A stretch of DNA of 64,000 bases, from the NCBI GenBank assembly GCA_903885605.1, contig CAISJD010000072.1:1-64000 (forward strand), given 5' to 3'. The stretch is from an uncultured Chthonomonas sp. (GTDB taxonomy: Bacteria > Armatimonadota > Chthonomonadetes > Chthonomonadales > CAJBBX01). The translations under genes and the position numbers were made by a program. Below are positions 33,838 to 40,517 of this stretch, piece after piece. The notes beneath the pieces were generated by a model. That model was not told the DNA's origin. It worked only from the letters and a program-made list of their open reading frames with translations, and did no database searches. Every line of letters starts with the position of its first letter. The stretch's first letter is position 1.

Positions 33838-35930
33838 GGCTTGCCTCCCACTTCCTCGACGAAGACGACCCGCTCAGCGGGCACGGTGAGGACGGCCGGC
33901 ACCTCCAGCGTCCTCACCTTGTGGCCCGGCACGTGCAGCCGAACCCGGCCCGACGCCGCTCCGGCGAAGCCTGGGAACGTCAGAGCGCGCGGCTCCATGC
34001 GGCTGTTGGTGAGGATGCAGACCCGGCGCCCCGTGCGGCGGTCCACCCAGACGTTGTACGCCACGCCGTCCGGCGGCCCGCCCTCCAGCTTCACCGGCTC
34101 CTGCCCCAGCGACCGGCCATAGAAGACGGCATCGGCCAGCTGGTCGCGGATCAGCTTCACCTGACGCACGTAGTCGGCCAGACCCCGCACGGGCGCCCAG
34201 TCGAGGCCCCTGCCGAAGCTCATGGGGGCCAGCATCACCACGTGGCCGTCGCGCACCAGGTTGTTGACGCCCAGGATGTCATAGGCCTGCGTGATGCTTG
34301 TGGTCTCCACGTGCTCGGGGAAGACCTTCCGCGTGATGAGCTGGTTGCCGACCCACCAGGTGGCGCCGCCGAACTGCAGCATCCGGTCCCAGTTGCACTC
34401 GAACGACATGCACCAGTCCGGGTTCAGCTTGCGGCACGCGGCCATGATCTCCTTGCTCAGCGTGATGGCCCCCTCCCATGTGGCGCTGTCGGGGCTCAGC
34501 GGGCTGTCCGGGTTGTAGTCGATGCCCGAAGGGAACATCTTGTCGACGTGCACGCCGTCGGCGCCGATGCTCGCCAGCCGCGCAAAGTAGTCCACGATCA
34601 CCCGGCGGAACTGCGGGAAGGCGAGGTTGGCCCAGGTCATCAGCTTCGGGTGCCCGGCCCGCGCCCAGACCGTTCCCATGCCCCACCCGGCCATCCAGGT
34701 GTAGCCGCCGCCCGGCGCCATCTCGCGGTACTTGCTCCACTCGGTCTTGTAGCGCTCCATCTCCACCATCATGGGCTGGTAGTTGGCGAAGAAGTAGACC
34801 TTGAGGCCCAGCTTGTGGCAGTACCGGATGCCCGCCGCCAACTCCTCCCATGTGCCCAGCCGCGGGTCGGGCTCGTAGAGCGGGTAGCCGTTGTCGTGCC
34901 CGCCCATCTGCCACCCGCTCACCTGCACGGCGCCGAGCCCGGCCTTCTTCGCGGCAAGCGCCCAGCGGGGGATATCCTTGAACGTGTAGCCGATGGTGCC
35001 CTCGGGCATCATGAACATGGTCATGACGAAGAACGACTGCCGCCGTATCCAGTCCTCCGACGGCTGCACGATGCCGAACGCGCCCTGGAAGAACTCGCGG
35101 TAGAGGCGGGAGGCCGCCAGCCAGTCGCCCTTGACCACCTGGAACATGACCGGCGAGCCGTCGAACGAGCCGCCCGGCGGCACGAAGGGGGTGTGCTGCA
35201 CCGAGGCTGCCAGGTCACCGCCGCCGGCCTCGGTGAGCCGGAAGCCCTTGCTGCGCGCCACCGGGTCATGCATACCCATGTAGAGCGTCTGGCCCGTCGC
35301 CTTGCTCTGCAGGCAGGCGAAGCCCATGTTGAGCTGGCCCGGGTAGGCGAGGCCCGCGCCGCCCGCCGTGGGGAGCATCGGCCTCTCCGTCGGCGTGGAG
35401 GTCGGGAACCAGATCGTAGCGTCGGAGGGTTTGCCGTCGGCCGCGCCGAAGCCGGTGATGCCGCCGAGGTAGGGGTATGAGACCTCCTGCACCTTGCCCG
35501 GCGTCCCGTTCTCCAGGTGCAGCGCGAAGGTGAGCCCGGCGCCGGCCGCACGCGCCGTCATCCGCACCGCGATCTTGTGCTCGGAGCCGGCAGTGTCCTT
35601 CAGCGGACCATCCCAGCGGAGGGTGAGCGTGCCCCGGTTCACCGTCGAGCCCGTGAGCCGCTGCTCCCTGCCCAGGATCGTCGCCACGGACTTGTCCGGC
35701 CCCACCACCAGCAGGCGGTAGTTCCCCGCCGCGCCGGCCGGGGCCGTGAGCGTCACATCGCGGCTCGCGAAGGCCACCCGGAGCAGCGCGCCGGATTGCC
35801 GGTCGGCGTCCAGCTCCACCTGGCCGACCCGTAGCGTGATGGGCGGCGCGGCCGGAGCCGCCAAAGCGCACGCACCCAGGACAAGGACGGCGCAAGCGGC
35901 CGATGGCCGCAGGAGCGAGTTCAGGAGCAA
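33834..35930 (-). CDS. secreted DUF6259-type glycosidase (GH36-like TIM barrel)
   Basis: The 698-residue protein has a signal peptide and begins with the beta-sandwich (LRVGQVELDADRQSGALLRVAF, LTLRWDGPLKD, VSYPYLGGITGFG). The central barrel then contains VQVSGWQMGGHDNGYPLYEPD, LGLKVYFFANY, GADGVHVDKMFPSGIDYN and CMSFECNWDRML, and a C-terminal beta domain (VCILTNSRMEPRALTF) closes it. These are the signatures of DUF6259 proteins, which are related to alpha-galactosidase-like barrels. The start is a TTG at 35930, chosen because GGAGGGG precedes it at short distance and no ATG or GTG yields the signal. Substrate is unknown. It is coupled to the beta-sandwich gene downstream. Confidence 0.8.
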   Translation of the reverse strand: MLLNSLLRPSAACAVLVLGACALAAPAAPPITLRVGQVELDADRQSGALLRVAFASRDVTLTAPAGAAGNYRLLVVGPDKSVATILGREQRLTGSTVNRGTLTLRWDGPLKDTAGSEHKIAVRMTARAAGAGLTFALHLENGTPGKVQEVSYPYLGGITGFGAADGKPSDATIWFPTSTPTERPMLPTAGGAGLAYPGQLNMGFACLQSKATGQTLYMGMHDPVARSKGFRLTEAGGGDLAASVQHTPFVPPGGSFDGSPVMFQVVKGDWLAASRLYREFFQGAFGIVQPSEDWIRRQSFFVMTMFMMPEGTIGYTFKDIPRWALAAKKAGLGAVQVSGWQMGGHDNGYPLYEPDPRLGTWEELAAGIRYCHKLGLKVYFFANYQPMMVEMERYKTEWSKYREMAPGGGYTWMAGWGMGTVWARAGHPKLMTWANLAFPQFRRVIVDYFARLASIGADGVHVDKMFPSGIDYNPDSPLSPDSATWEGAITLSKEIMAACRKLNPDWCMSFECNWDRMLQFGGATWWVGNQLITRKVFPEHVETTSITQAYDILGVNNLVRDGHVVMLAPMSFGRGLDWAPVRGLADYVRQVKLIRDQLADAVFYGRSLGQEPVKLEGGPPDGVAYNVWVDRRTGRRVCILTNSRMEPRALTFPGFAGAASGRVRLHVPGHKVRTLEVPAVLTVPAERVVFVEEVGGKP

Positions 35931-36049
35931 GGTTCCCCTCCATCGCCGGCGAGGCTATGGGCCACACCCACCGGCAAGAAGCAGGTTCGCCCCTCGGCGG
36001 CCGGTCTCCTGCCTGGCCAAGAGCATGAGGCGATCACTGCGGGTCAGCA

Positions 36050-36352
36050 GACGCAGAGGGTAGAGTAGTGCCATGGCGCCATGTGCGAGCAGGAGTGAAC
36101 CCATGTCAGGACTTCAGGCCCCACAATCGACGCGGTTCGTGACCGTAGACGGCCGTCGGCTCGCCGTGATGGATGCCGGCGACTGGGAGGCGGTAGTGGA
36201 GTGGCTCGAGGCGCTGGAGGACGCCGGCATCGCCGCCGCGGCTCGCAGCATCCTGGCGGCGGCGCACGGCGACCGGGCCCGAGCCGGTTGGGCCAAGTGG
36301 GATAGCGTCCGCGCCGACCTCGCGTGAGCGACTACACGGTCTGGGTGACGCC
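36050..36352 (+). repeat. left copy of antitoxin-region duplication
   Basis: About 300 bases, comprising the upstream region, antitoxin gene and first 11 or so codons of the toxin, recur at about 37374-37676 in the same orientation with clear but diverged similarity (roughly 80-85 percent by eye). The sugar phosphate isomerase gene lies between the copies. Ends are approximate. Confidence 0.85.
36103..36327 (+). CDS. antitoxin-like protein, duplicated copy beside a broken toxin
   Basis: This 74-residue protein (MSGLQAPQSTRFVTVDGRR to RADLA) is nearly the same as the one at 37427. Each is preceded by AGGAG seven bases from the ATG and by the same upstream sequence with GTAGAGTAGTGCC. The composition and position directly before a RelE-type gene mark it as a Phd/DUF2281-like antitoxin, though no family was fixed. 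Unlike the second copy, its downstream toxin is cut after 15 codons. It may act as an orphan antitoxin that also neutralises the intact toxin at 37648. Confidence 0.7.
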   Translation: MSGLQAPQSTRFVTVDGRRLAVMDAGDWEAVVEWLEALEDAGIAAAARSILAAAHGDRARAGWAKWDSVRADLA

Positions 36353-36371
36353 GCCCTTGACGTCGCCCTGA
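36324..36371 (+). pseudogene. truncated RelE-type toxin start
   Basis: The frame overlapping the antitoxin stop begins VSDYTVWVTPP and ends after 15 codons. The intact toxin at 37648 begins MSSYAVWVTPQALAEIRDL. The similarity stops at the codon for the second Pro, which marks the edge of the duplication, and unrelated sequence follows. Confidence 0.75.
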
Positions 36372-36425
36372 GTGAAGCGAAGGGCCCCGACTCCTTCGCC
36401 GCGCCCTCGTACCCCTGCCCCGCCC

Positions 36426-37277
36426 CTACCGCACCCCGACCATCAGCCCCTTGCAGTAGCCCACGCTCTCGGCGAGGCCCGGTAGCGGGTCGGCGCCGTC
36501 CTTCTCGTACTCGAAGTCGGCCATGCCGCGGAAGTCGATCTTAACCAGCGCGGCCAGCACGGCCTTCAGGTCCAGCACGCCGCGGCCGGCCTCCAGCGTG
36601 CCGCCCTTGGGCTCGGCGCGGTCCACGTCCTTCAGGTGCACGTCGTAGAGCCGATCGCGGTGCTTGAGGATGGCCTTTGCCGGATCGACCCCGGCGCGGA
36701 GCGTGTGGCCCACGTCGATGCAGAAGCCGATCCGCTTGTCGTGGTCCTTGATGGTCTCCCAGACCACGTCGGGAGTGGCGAAGCGCTTGTCGCCGGGGCC
36801 GTGGTTGTGGATGGCGAGCCGGATGTCGAACTCCGCCACGTAGCGGTCCAGCAGGCCCACGATGGCCGGGTCGAAGCTGCAGACCATGACCGGCGCGCCC
36901 AGGTCGCGGGTGTACTCGAAGGCGTTGCGGATGCCCGGTTCGTCGTTGGGCAGGTAGACGACCCCGCAGCTCAGCGGCGCGACGCCTGCCTCCCGAAGCT
37001 TGGCGGCCACGGCCTTGCGCTGCTCGGGCGCGCTCTTCAGCGGCAGGTGCATCTCCTTCAGCGAGACGCAGTCCAGCCCCACGCGCCTGGTCCCGGCGAT
37101 GAGCACGTCGAGCCCGAAGCTCCGGAAGGTGTAGCTGGCCACGCCGATCCGGAGGCCGTGCCACGGGCCCGCGGGCGGGGCGGGTTCGGCCCGGGCCTCG
37201 CCGGCAAGGGCGGGCATCCCCGCCACCGCCAGACCCGCGCCCAGCAACTCACGTCGGTTCACCAGCGCACCAGCCAT
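36426..37277 (-). CDS. sugar phosphate isomerase/epimerase-like TIM barrel with Tat-type signal
   Basis: The 283-residue protein has a twin-arginine-like leader (LVNRRELLGAGLAVAGMPALAGEARA). It has the xylose-isomerase-like (AP endonuclease 2) barrel: LRIGVASYTFRSFGLD, VSLKEMHLPLKS, IRLAIHNHGPGDKRF, GFCIDVGHTLRAG and LYDVHLKDVDRAEPKGG, where His/Asp/Glu residues form the metal site. The start at 37277 has AGGAGG seven bases upstream. Similar secreted barrel proteins of Planctomycetota and Armatimonadota act on sugars or inositols, but the substrate is not evident. The gene lies between two copies of an antitoxin and in the opposite orientation, as cargo inside a duplication. Confidence 0.85.
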   Translation of the reverse strand: MAGALVNRRELLGAGLAVAGMPALAGEARAEPAPPAGPWHGLRIGVASYTFRSFGLDVLIAGTRRVGLDCVSLKEMHLPLKSAPEQRKAVAAKLREAGVAPLSCGVVYLPNDEPGIRNAFEYTRDLGAPVMVCSFDPAIVGLLDRYVAEFDIRLAIHNHGPGDKRFATPDVVWETIKDHDKRIGFCIDVGHTLRAGVDPAKAILKHRDRLYDVHLKDVDRAEPKGGTLEAGRGVLDLKAVLAALVKIDFRGMADFEYEKDGADPLPGLAESVGYCKGLMVGVR

Positions 37278-37373
37278 GTCGGCCCCTCCTGTCGTGCGGT
37301 TCCCACGGACTCCCCTGCAGGTTACCCGACGCTGGGCTGGGCGGCGCGGCAAAACGATGGCCGCATTCTGACA

Positions 37374-37676
37374 AGCGTAGAGGGTAGAGTAGTGCCATGG
37401 TGCCATGCGCGAGCAGGAGTGAACCCATGTCAGGACTTCAGGCCCTACAATCGACGCAGTTTGTTACCGTTGACGGTCGCCGCCTGGCCGTGATGGATGC
37501 CGGGGACTGGGAGGCGGTAGTGGAGTGGCTCGAATCGCTGGAGGATGCCTCCATCGCCGCCGCGGCGCGGAGCGCCCTGGCCGCGACACACGGCGACCGT
37601 GCACGAGCAGGCTGGGCCAGGTGGGATGACGTTCGCGCAGACCTGCTGTGAGCAGCTACGCCGTCTGGGTCACGCC
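37374..37676 (+). repeat. right copy of antitoxin-region duplication
   Basis: Partner of 36050-36352. This copy is followed by the complete toxin gene, so it is the functional toxin-antitoxin locus. The anchor ATGs of the two antitoxins are 1,324 bases apart. Confidence 0.85.
37427..37651 (+). CDS. antitoxin of RelE-type system (intact locus)
   Basis: This 74-residue protein (MSGLQALQSTQFVTVDGRR to RADLL) has AGGAG seven bases upstream of the ATG. Its stop overlaps the GTG start of the toxin gene, a four-base GTGA overlap typical of toxin-antitoxin pairs. The central part (MDAGDWEAVVEWLESLEDASI) is helical and acidic, like the toxin-neutralising tail of Phd/YefM-like antitoxins, although no DNA-binding domain was recognised in its N-terminus. 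It is the functional version of the duplicated antitoxin at 36103. Confidence 0.78.
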   Translation: MSGLQALQSTQFVTVDGRRLAVMDAGDWEAVVEWLESLEDASIAAAARSALAATHGDRARAGWARWDDVRADLL

Positions 37677-37950
37677 GCAGGCGCTCGCTGAGATACGTGA
37701 CCTCCCGGGCCATATGCGCCAGCGAGTCCGCCGTGCGGTCGATGGGCTAGCAGTAGAGCCCCGTCCATCCCTCAGTAGTGTGTTGGGGGCTCACGAGACT
37801 CAAAGCCAGGTTCGGCGTCTCCGCCTTGATCGATGGCGGATCGTCTACACCGTGGACGACGTTGAACGAGCCATTGATGTACTCGCAGTGCGAAAGCGCC
37901 CACCCTACGACTACAAAGACCTGGAGCGCCTTCTGACGTGTGGTATGTAG
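37648..37950 (+). CDS. RelE/ParE-family toxin
   Basis: The 100-residue protein has the RelE/ParE pattern: YAVWVTPQALAEIRDLPGHMRQRVRRAVDGL at the N-terminus, then a strand RRLRLDRWRIVYTVDD and a C-terminal IDVLAVRKRPPYDYKDLERLL. RelE-type proteins cleave ribosome-bound mRNA; ParE relatives poison gyrase, and sequence does not decide between them, though the Arg/Lys-rich C-terminal strand favours RelE. The GTG start overlaps the antitoxin stop. A truncated copy of its start lies at 36324. Confidence 0.9.
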   Translation: MSSYAVWVTPQALAEIRDLPGHMRQRVRRAVDGLAVEPRPSLSSVLGAHETQSQVRRLRLDRWRIVYTVDDVERAIDVLAVRKRPPYDYKDLERLLTCGM

Positions 37951-37999
37951 CGCCCTCTCCAACCGACCCGACGCCGGGCCGGGCGGCGCGGAGTGTGGC

Positions 38000-38677
38000 A
38001 TGATGGAGGGTATGGAGCCCACGCCACCCAACCGAGCCGCACCGTCGACCGCCTCCCATGACCTCGCCCATGCCATCCGGCTGGAGGCCCTGACGCTTGC
38101 CTGGATGGTGGCCGAGGCGACGCTGGCGCTCTGGGCGGGGATCGCGGCGGGCAGCGTGCTGCTGGTGGCCTTCGGTGCCGACAGCATCATCGAGCTGGCC
38201 TCGGCCGTCGTGCTCATGGCGCGGCTGCTGGGCCAGTGGCGGGGCAGGCTGGACGAGGCCGGCATCGAGCGCGCCGAGGCCCGGGCGGGGCGCATCGCCG
38301 GGGCGCTCCTCTACCTGCTGGCCGCCTACGTGGTCATCGAGAGCGGGCTGGCGCTCTGGCAGCGCGAGGCGGCGGGTGAGTCGTGGCTTGGCATGGCCGT
38401 GACGGGCGCGGCGGCTCTGGGGATGCCGGTGCTGGCGCGGGCCAAGCTGCGCGTGGCGGCGCGGATCGGCAGCGGAGCGCTCCGGGCCGACGCCATGGAG
38501 ACGCTCACGTGCGGCTACCTCTCGTGGGCCGTGCTGGCGGGGCTCGCGGCGAACCGGCTCCTCGGCTGGTGGTGGCTCGACGCGGCGGCGGCGCTGGCCA
38601 TCGTGCCGATCCTGGTCAAAGAGGGCCGCGAGGCGCTCTCCGGCGGCTGCTCCTGCTGCCACGGCGAGGAAGCGTAG
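38000..38677 (+). CDS. cation diffusion facilitator-like membrane transporter
   Basis: The 225-residue protein has about six hydrophobic segments. The first two include EALTLAWMVAEATLALWAGI followed by GSVLLVAFGADSIIELASA, matching the CDF (cation efflux) TM1-TM2 pattern with its conserved acidic pair. The chain ends in a Cys/His tail (GGCSCCHGEEA) that could bind metal. It lacks the cytoplasmic C-terminal domain of classical CDF proteins. The start is ambiguous among ATGs at 38000, 38003 and 38012. A GGAG six bases before 38000 favours the first, while a CATGAT -10-like element overlapping it would favour a leaderless start at 38012. The metal is unknown. Confidence 0.75.
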   Translation: MMEGMEPTPPNRAAPSTASHDLAHAIRLEALTLAWMVAEATLALWAGIAAGSVLLVAFGADSIIELASAVVLMARLLGQWRGRLDEAGIERAEARAGRIAGALLYLLAAYVVIESGLALWQREAAGESWLGMAVTGAAALGMPVLARAKLRVAARIGSGALRADAMETLTCGYLSWAVLAGLAANRLLGWWWLDAAAALAIVPILVKEGREALSGGCSCCHGEEA

Positions 38678-38719
38678 GACCGCGCCGCTCGGTGCTTCAC
38701 GCCGGCGAGCTTCGGCATG

Positions 38720-38944
38720 TCAGACGCGTACTGAGATCGTCCGGGAGACCGCGCCGGCCAACCTGGCCAGATCGCCCTGAACGGCCAGGTAGTCGCATAT
38801 CGCGTCGCGAATGTTGTCCAGGGCTTCGTCCTCGGTGGCTCCTTGCGAGGCGCAGCCGGGCAACCCCGGCACCCAGACCGCCCAGCCCTCCTCCGACGGA
38901 AGCACGGCAACCGAGTACCCCTGCTGCATTGCGTCCATGGTCAT
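38720..38944 (-). CDS. HicB-like antitoxin, no HicA partner seen
   Basis: The 74-residue protein starts MTMDAMQQGYSVAVLPSEEG and contains WAVWVPGLPGCASQGATEDEALDNI, the HicB RNase-H-like core with its conserved Gly-Cys-x-Ser/Thr-x-Gly and helix. GGGAGG precedes the ATG. HicB normally neutralises a small HicA ribonuclease encoded next to it. No HicA-like reading frame is visible on either side, so this is an orphan antitoxin or a regulator. Confidence 0.85.
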   Translation of the reverse strand: MTMDAMQQGYSVAVLPSEEGWAVWVPGLPGCASQGATEDEALDNIRDAICDYLAVQGDLARLAGAVSRTISVRV

Positions 38945-39095
38945 CGCGTCCCTCCCAAGCCCCGATGCGGCCTCCCTGGCCGGTCTCGACCTTCCACTGC
39001 AGGTTACCCGAACCCGGAGCGCCGCGCCTGCGCAGGCAGGAACCCGGCGCGGCGGCGGCGAAGTGTGGGGCACCATCGCCGGTAGGAGGCCCGCC

Positions 39096-39887
39096 ATGCG
39101 CAACGTGAACATCGGAGGCTGCGCCGTCAGCCGCTTCATCCTGGGCAGCAACCCCTTCAGCGGCTTTTCGCACCAGTCGCCCGAGACGGACCTGGCCATG
39201 AAGCGCCACTTCACCACGGCGCGCATCAAGCAGACCTTGCGCGAAGCCGAGGGGCTGGGCATCAACACGCTCATCGCCCGGACCGACCACCACGTCATGC
39301 GCGTGCTGCTGGAGTACGGCGACGAGGGCGGCAGCCTCCAGTGGTTCGCCCAGACCTGCCCCGAGGTCGGCAGCCACCAGGTCTGCGTGGAGCGCGCCGG
39401 CTGGGGAGGCGCCCGCGCGTGCCACATCCACGGCGGCGTCATGGACTACCTGGTGGCGAACAAGCGGCTGGACGAGATCCCCGGCGTCATCGACCTGATC
39501 CGCTCCAAGGGCATGCTGGCGGGCATCGCGGGGCACAACCCGGCCGTCTTCGAGTGGGCCGAGGAGCACCTCGACACCGACTACTACCTCTGCTGCTACT
39601 ACAACTCGGCCAACCGCGATGAGCGCGCCGAGCACGTCAGCGGCCAGAAGGAGTGGTTCCTCGAGGAGGACCGCCTGCGCATGACGGAGCTGATCGCCGG
39701 CATCAAGCGCCCGGTCATCCACTACAAGATCATGGCCGCCGGCCGCAACGACCCAGCCGAAGCCTTCGCCACCGCCGCCCGCCACATGCACGCCAACGAC
39801 GCCGTCTGCGTGGGCATCTATGACCCGGAGGGGCAGGGCCTCCTGGCAGAGGACGTGCGGCTCCTCAACCAGGCCCTGGGGGAGTAG
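39096..39887 (+). CDS. uncharacterised TIM-barrel-like protein of Planctomycetota/Armatimonadota type
   Basis: The 263-residue protein starts MRNVNIGGCAVSRFILGSNPFSGFSHQSP after AGGAGG. Strands alternate with helices in an aldo/keto-reductase-like order (FILGSNPF, GINTLIARTDHHV, CHIHGGVMDYL, MLAGIAGHNP, VIHYKIMAAGRN, CVGIYDPEGQGLLAEDVRLL). It lacks the AKR Tyr/Lys/His tetrad, so its activity is unknown. Hypothetical proteins of this type are common near sugar-degrading genes in these phyla, and a URO-D- or oxidoreductase-like role has been guessed. The last 39 codons are duplicated at 43975, beyond the GNAT/STAND island. Confidence 0.6.
   Translation: MRNVNIGGCAVSRFILGSNPFSGFSHQSPETDLAMKRHFTTARIKQTLREAEGLGINTLIARTDHHVMRVLLEYGDEGGSLQWFAQTCPEVGSHQVCVERAGWGGARACHIHGGVMDYLVANKRLDEIPGVIDLIRSKGMLAGIAGHNPAVFEWAEEHLDTDYYLCCYYNSANRDERAEHVSGQKEWFLEEDRLRMTELIAGIKRPVIHYKIMAAGRNDPAEAFATAARHMHANDAVCVGIYDPEGQGLLAEDVRLLNQALGE
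39768..39887 (+). repeat. direct repeat: 3' end of TIM-barrel-like gene (intact copy)
   Basis: These 120 bases, ending at the stop codon, recur at 43975-44097 in the same orientation with about 12 substitutions and a three-base insertion, roughly 90 percent identity by eye. They bound the island of three genes on its left. Confidence 0.9.
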
Positions 39888-39893
39888 AGGGGC

Positions 39894-40517
39894 TCAGGTC
39901 TGCGGCTCCAGACCCAGCGCACCAACCTGCTGCAGGCCGTCGCCCAGGATGCACCGGCATAGGGCAAATGCGGTATCGGGGTCCATCTCCTCGAAGGGAT
40001 GGATCATGACGGACATCGGCATCGGCGGCTGCCAGCCGACAGACAGCGTGAACGCAATCCCCGAGAGGAGACATGCCCCGTTCCTCTTGTAGAACGAGAT
40101 TCGCCGCTCGGCATCGGCTCGGCACTCGCTACCGTGACAGGAAGCGGGATCCTCGACCTCGATGACCAGCGCCCTCGCACCGCAGCACCGGCACTGGCGC
40201 GCGATATGCCTGTACATGGCTGAGCCAACACCCCGGCTCCGTTCGGTGGGCTTAACGGCGAGATACCAAAGCGCGGCGGCATCGGTCTGCGGTACCATCT
40301 CCCAGTTACTGAGTCCAAGGAAAAGCCCGTCCTCGTCAGTAGCAGCCATGTGGATGGCATGCGACTGAGCGCCACATGCCCGCTGCCCGATCTCCGTGAG
40401 ATGTGTGCTGACTAGTGCCTGTTCACCTAAGGGGAATGACTTCTGGTACAAGTCAAGCCATGGCCCTAACAGAGGGTCCTGCAGCGCTGTGATCTCCATC
40501 ATCCGCAGATCGCTCAC
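39894..40517 (-). CDS. GNAT-family N-acetyltransferase (island 3)
   Basis: The 207-residue protein has a GNAT core: SNWEMVPQTDAAALWYLAVKPTERSRGVGSAM, where RSRGVGSA (93-100) is the acetyl-CoA pyrophosphate loop (Q/RxxGxG/A), followed by YRHIARQC. A Cys-rich segment (QCRCCGARALVIEVEDPASCHGSECRA) is unusual. The GTG start overlaps the STAND NTPase stop by four bases (GTGA), so the two genes are coupled. GNAT enzymes linked to NTPase modules can be toxins that acetylate tRNA or proteins, but no target can be deduced. Composition is more AT-rich than flanking genes. Confidence 0.85.
   Translation of the reverse strand: MSDLRMMEITALQDPLLGPWLDLYQKSFPLGEQALVSTHLTEIGQRACGAQSHAIHMAATDEDGLFLGLSNWEMVPQTDAAALWYLAVKPTERSRGVGSAMYRHIARQCRCCGARALVIEVEDPASCHGSECRADAERRISFYKRNGACLLSGIAFTLSVGWQPPMPMSVMIHPFEEMDPDTAFALCRCILGDGLQQVGALGLEPQT

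Noticed and set aside
38720-38944. Complete HicAB toxin-antitoxin locus
   Set aside because: No HicA-like frame is present on either side of the HicB gene.
37315-39011. Short repeat CTGCAGGTTACCCGA at 37315 and 38997 as a mobile or regulatory element
   Set aside because: Fifteen identical bases twice in upstream regions is suggestive, but the flanks differ and no third good copy was found.
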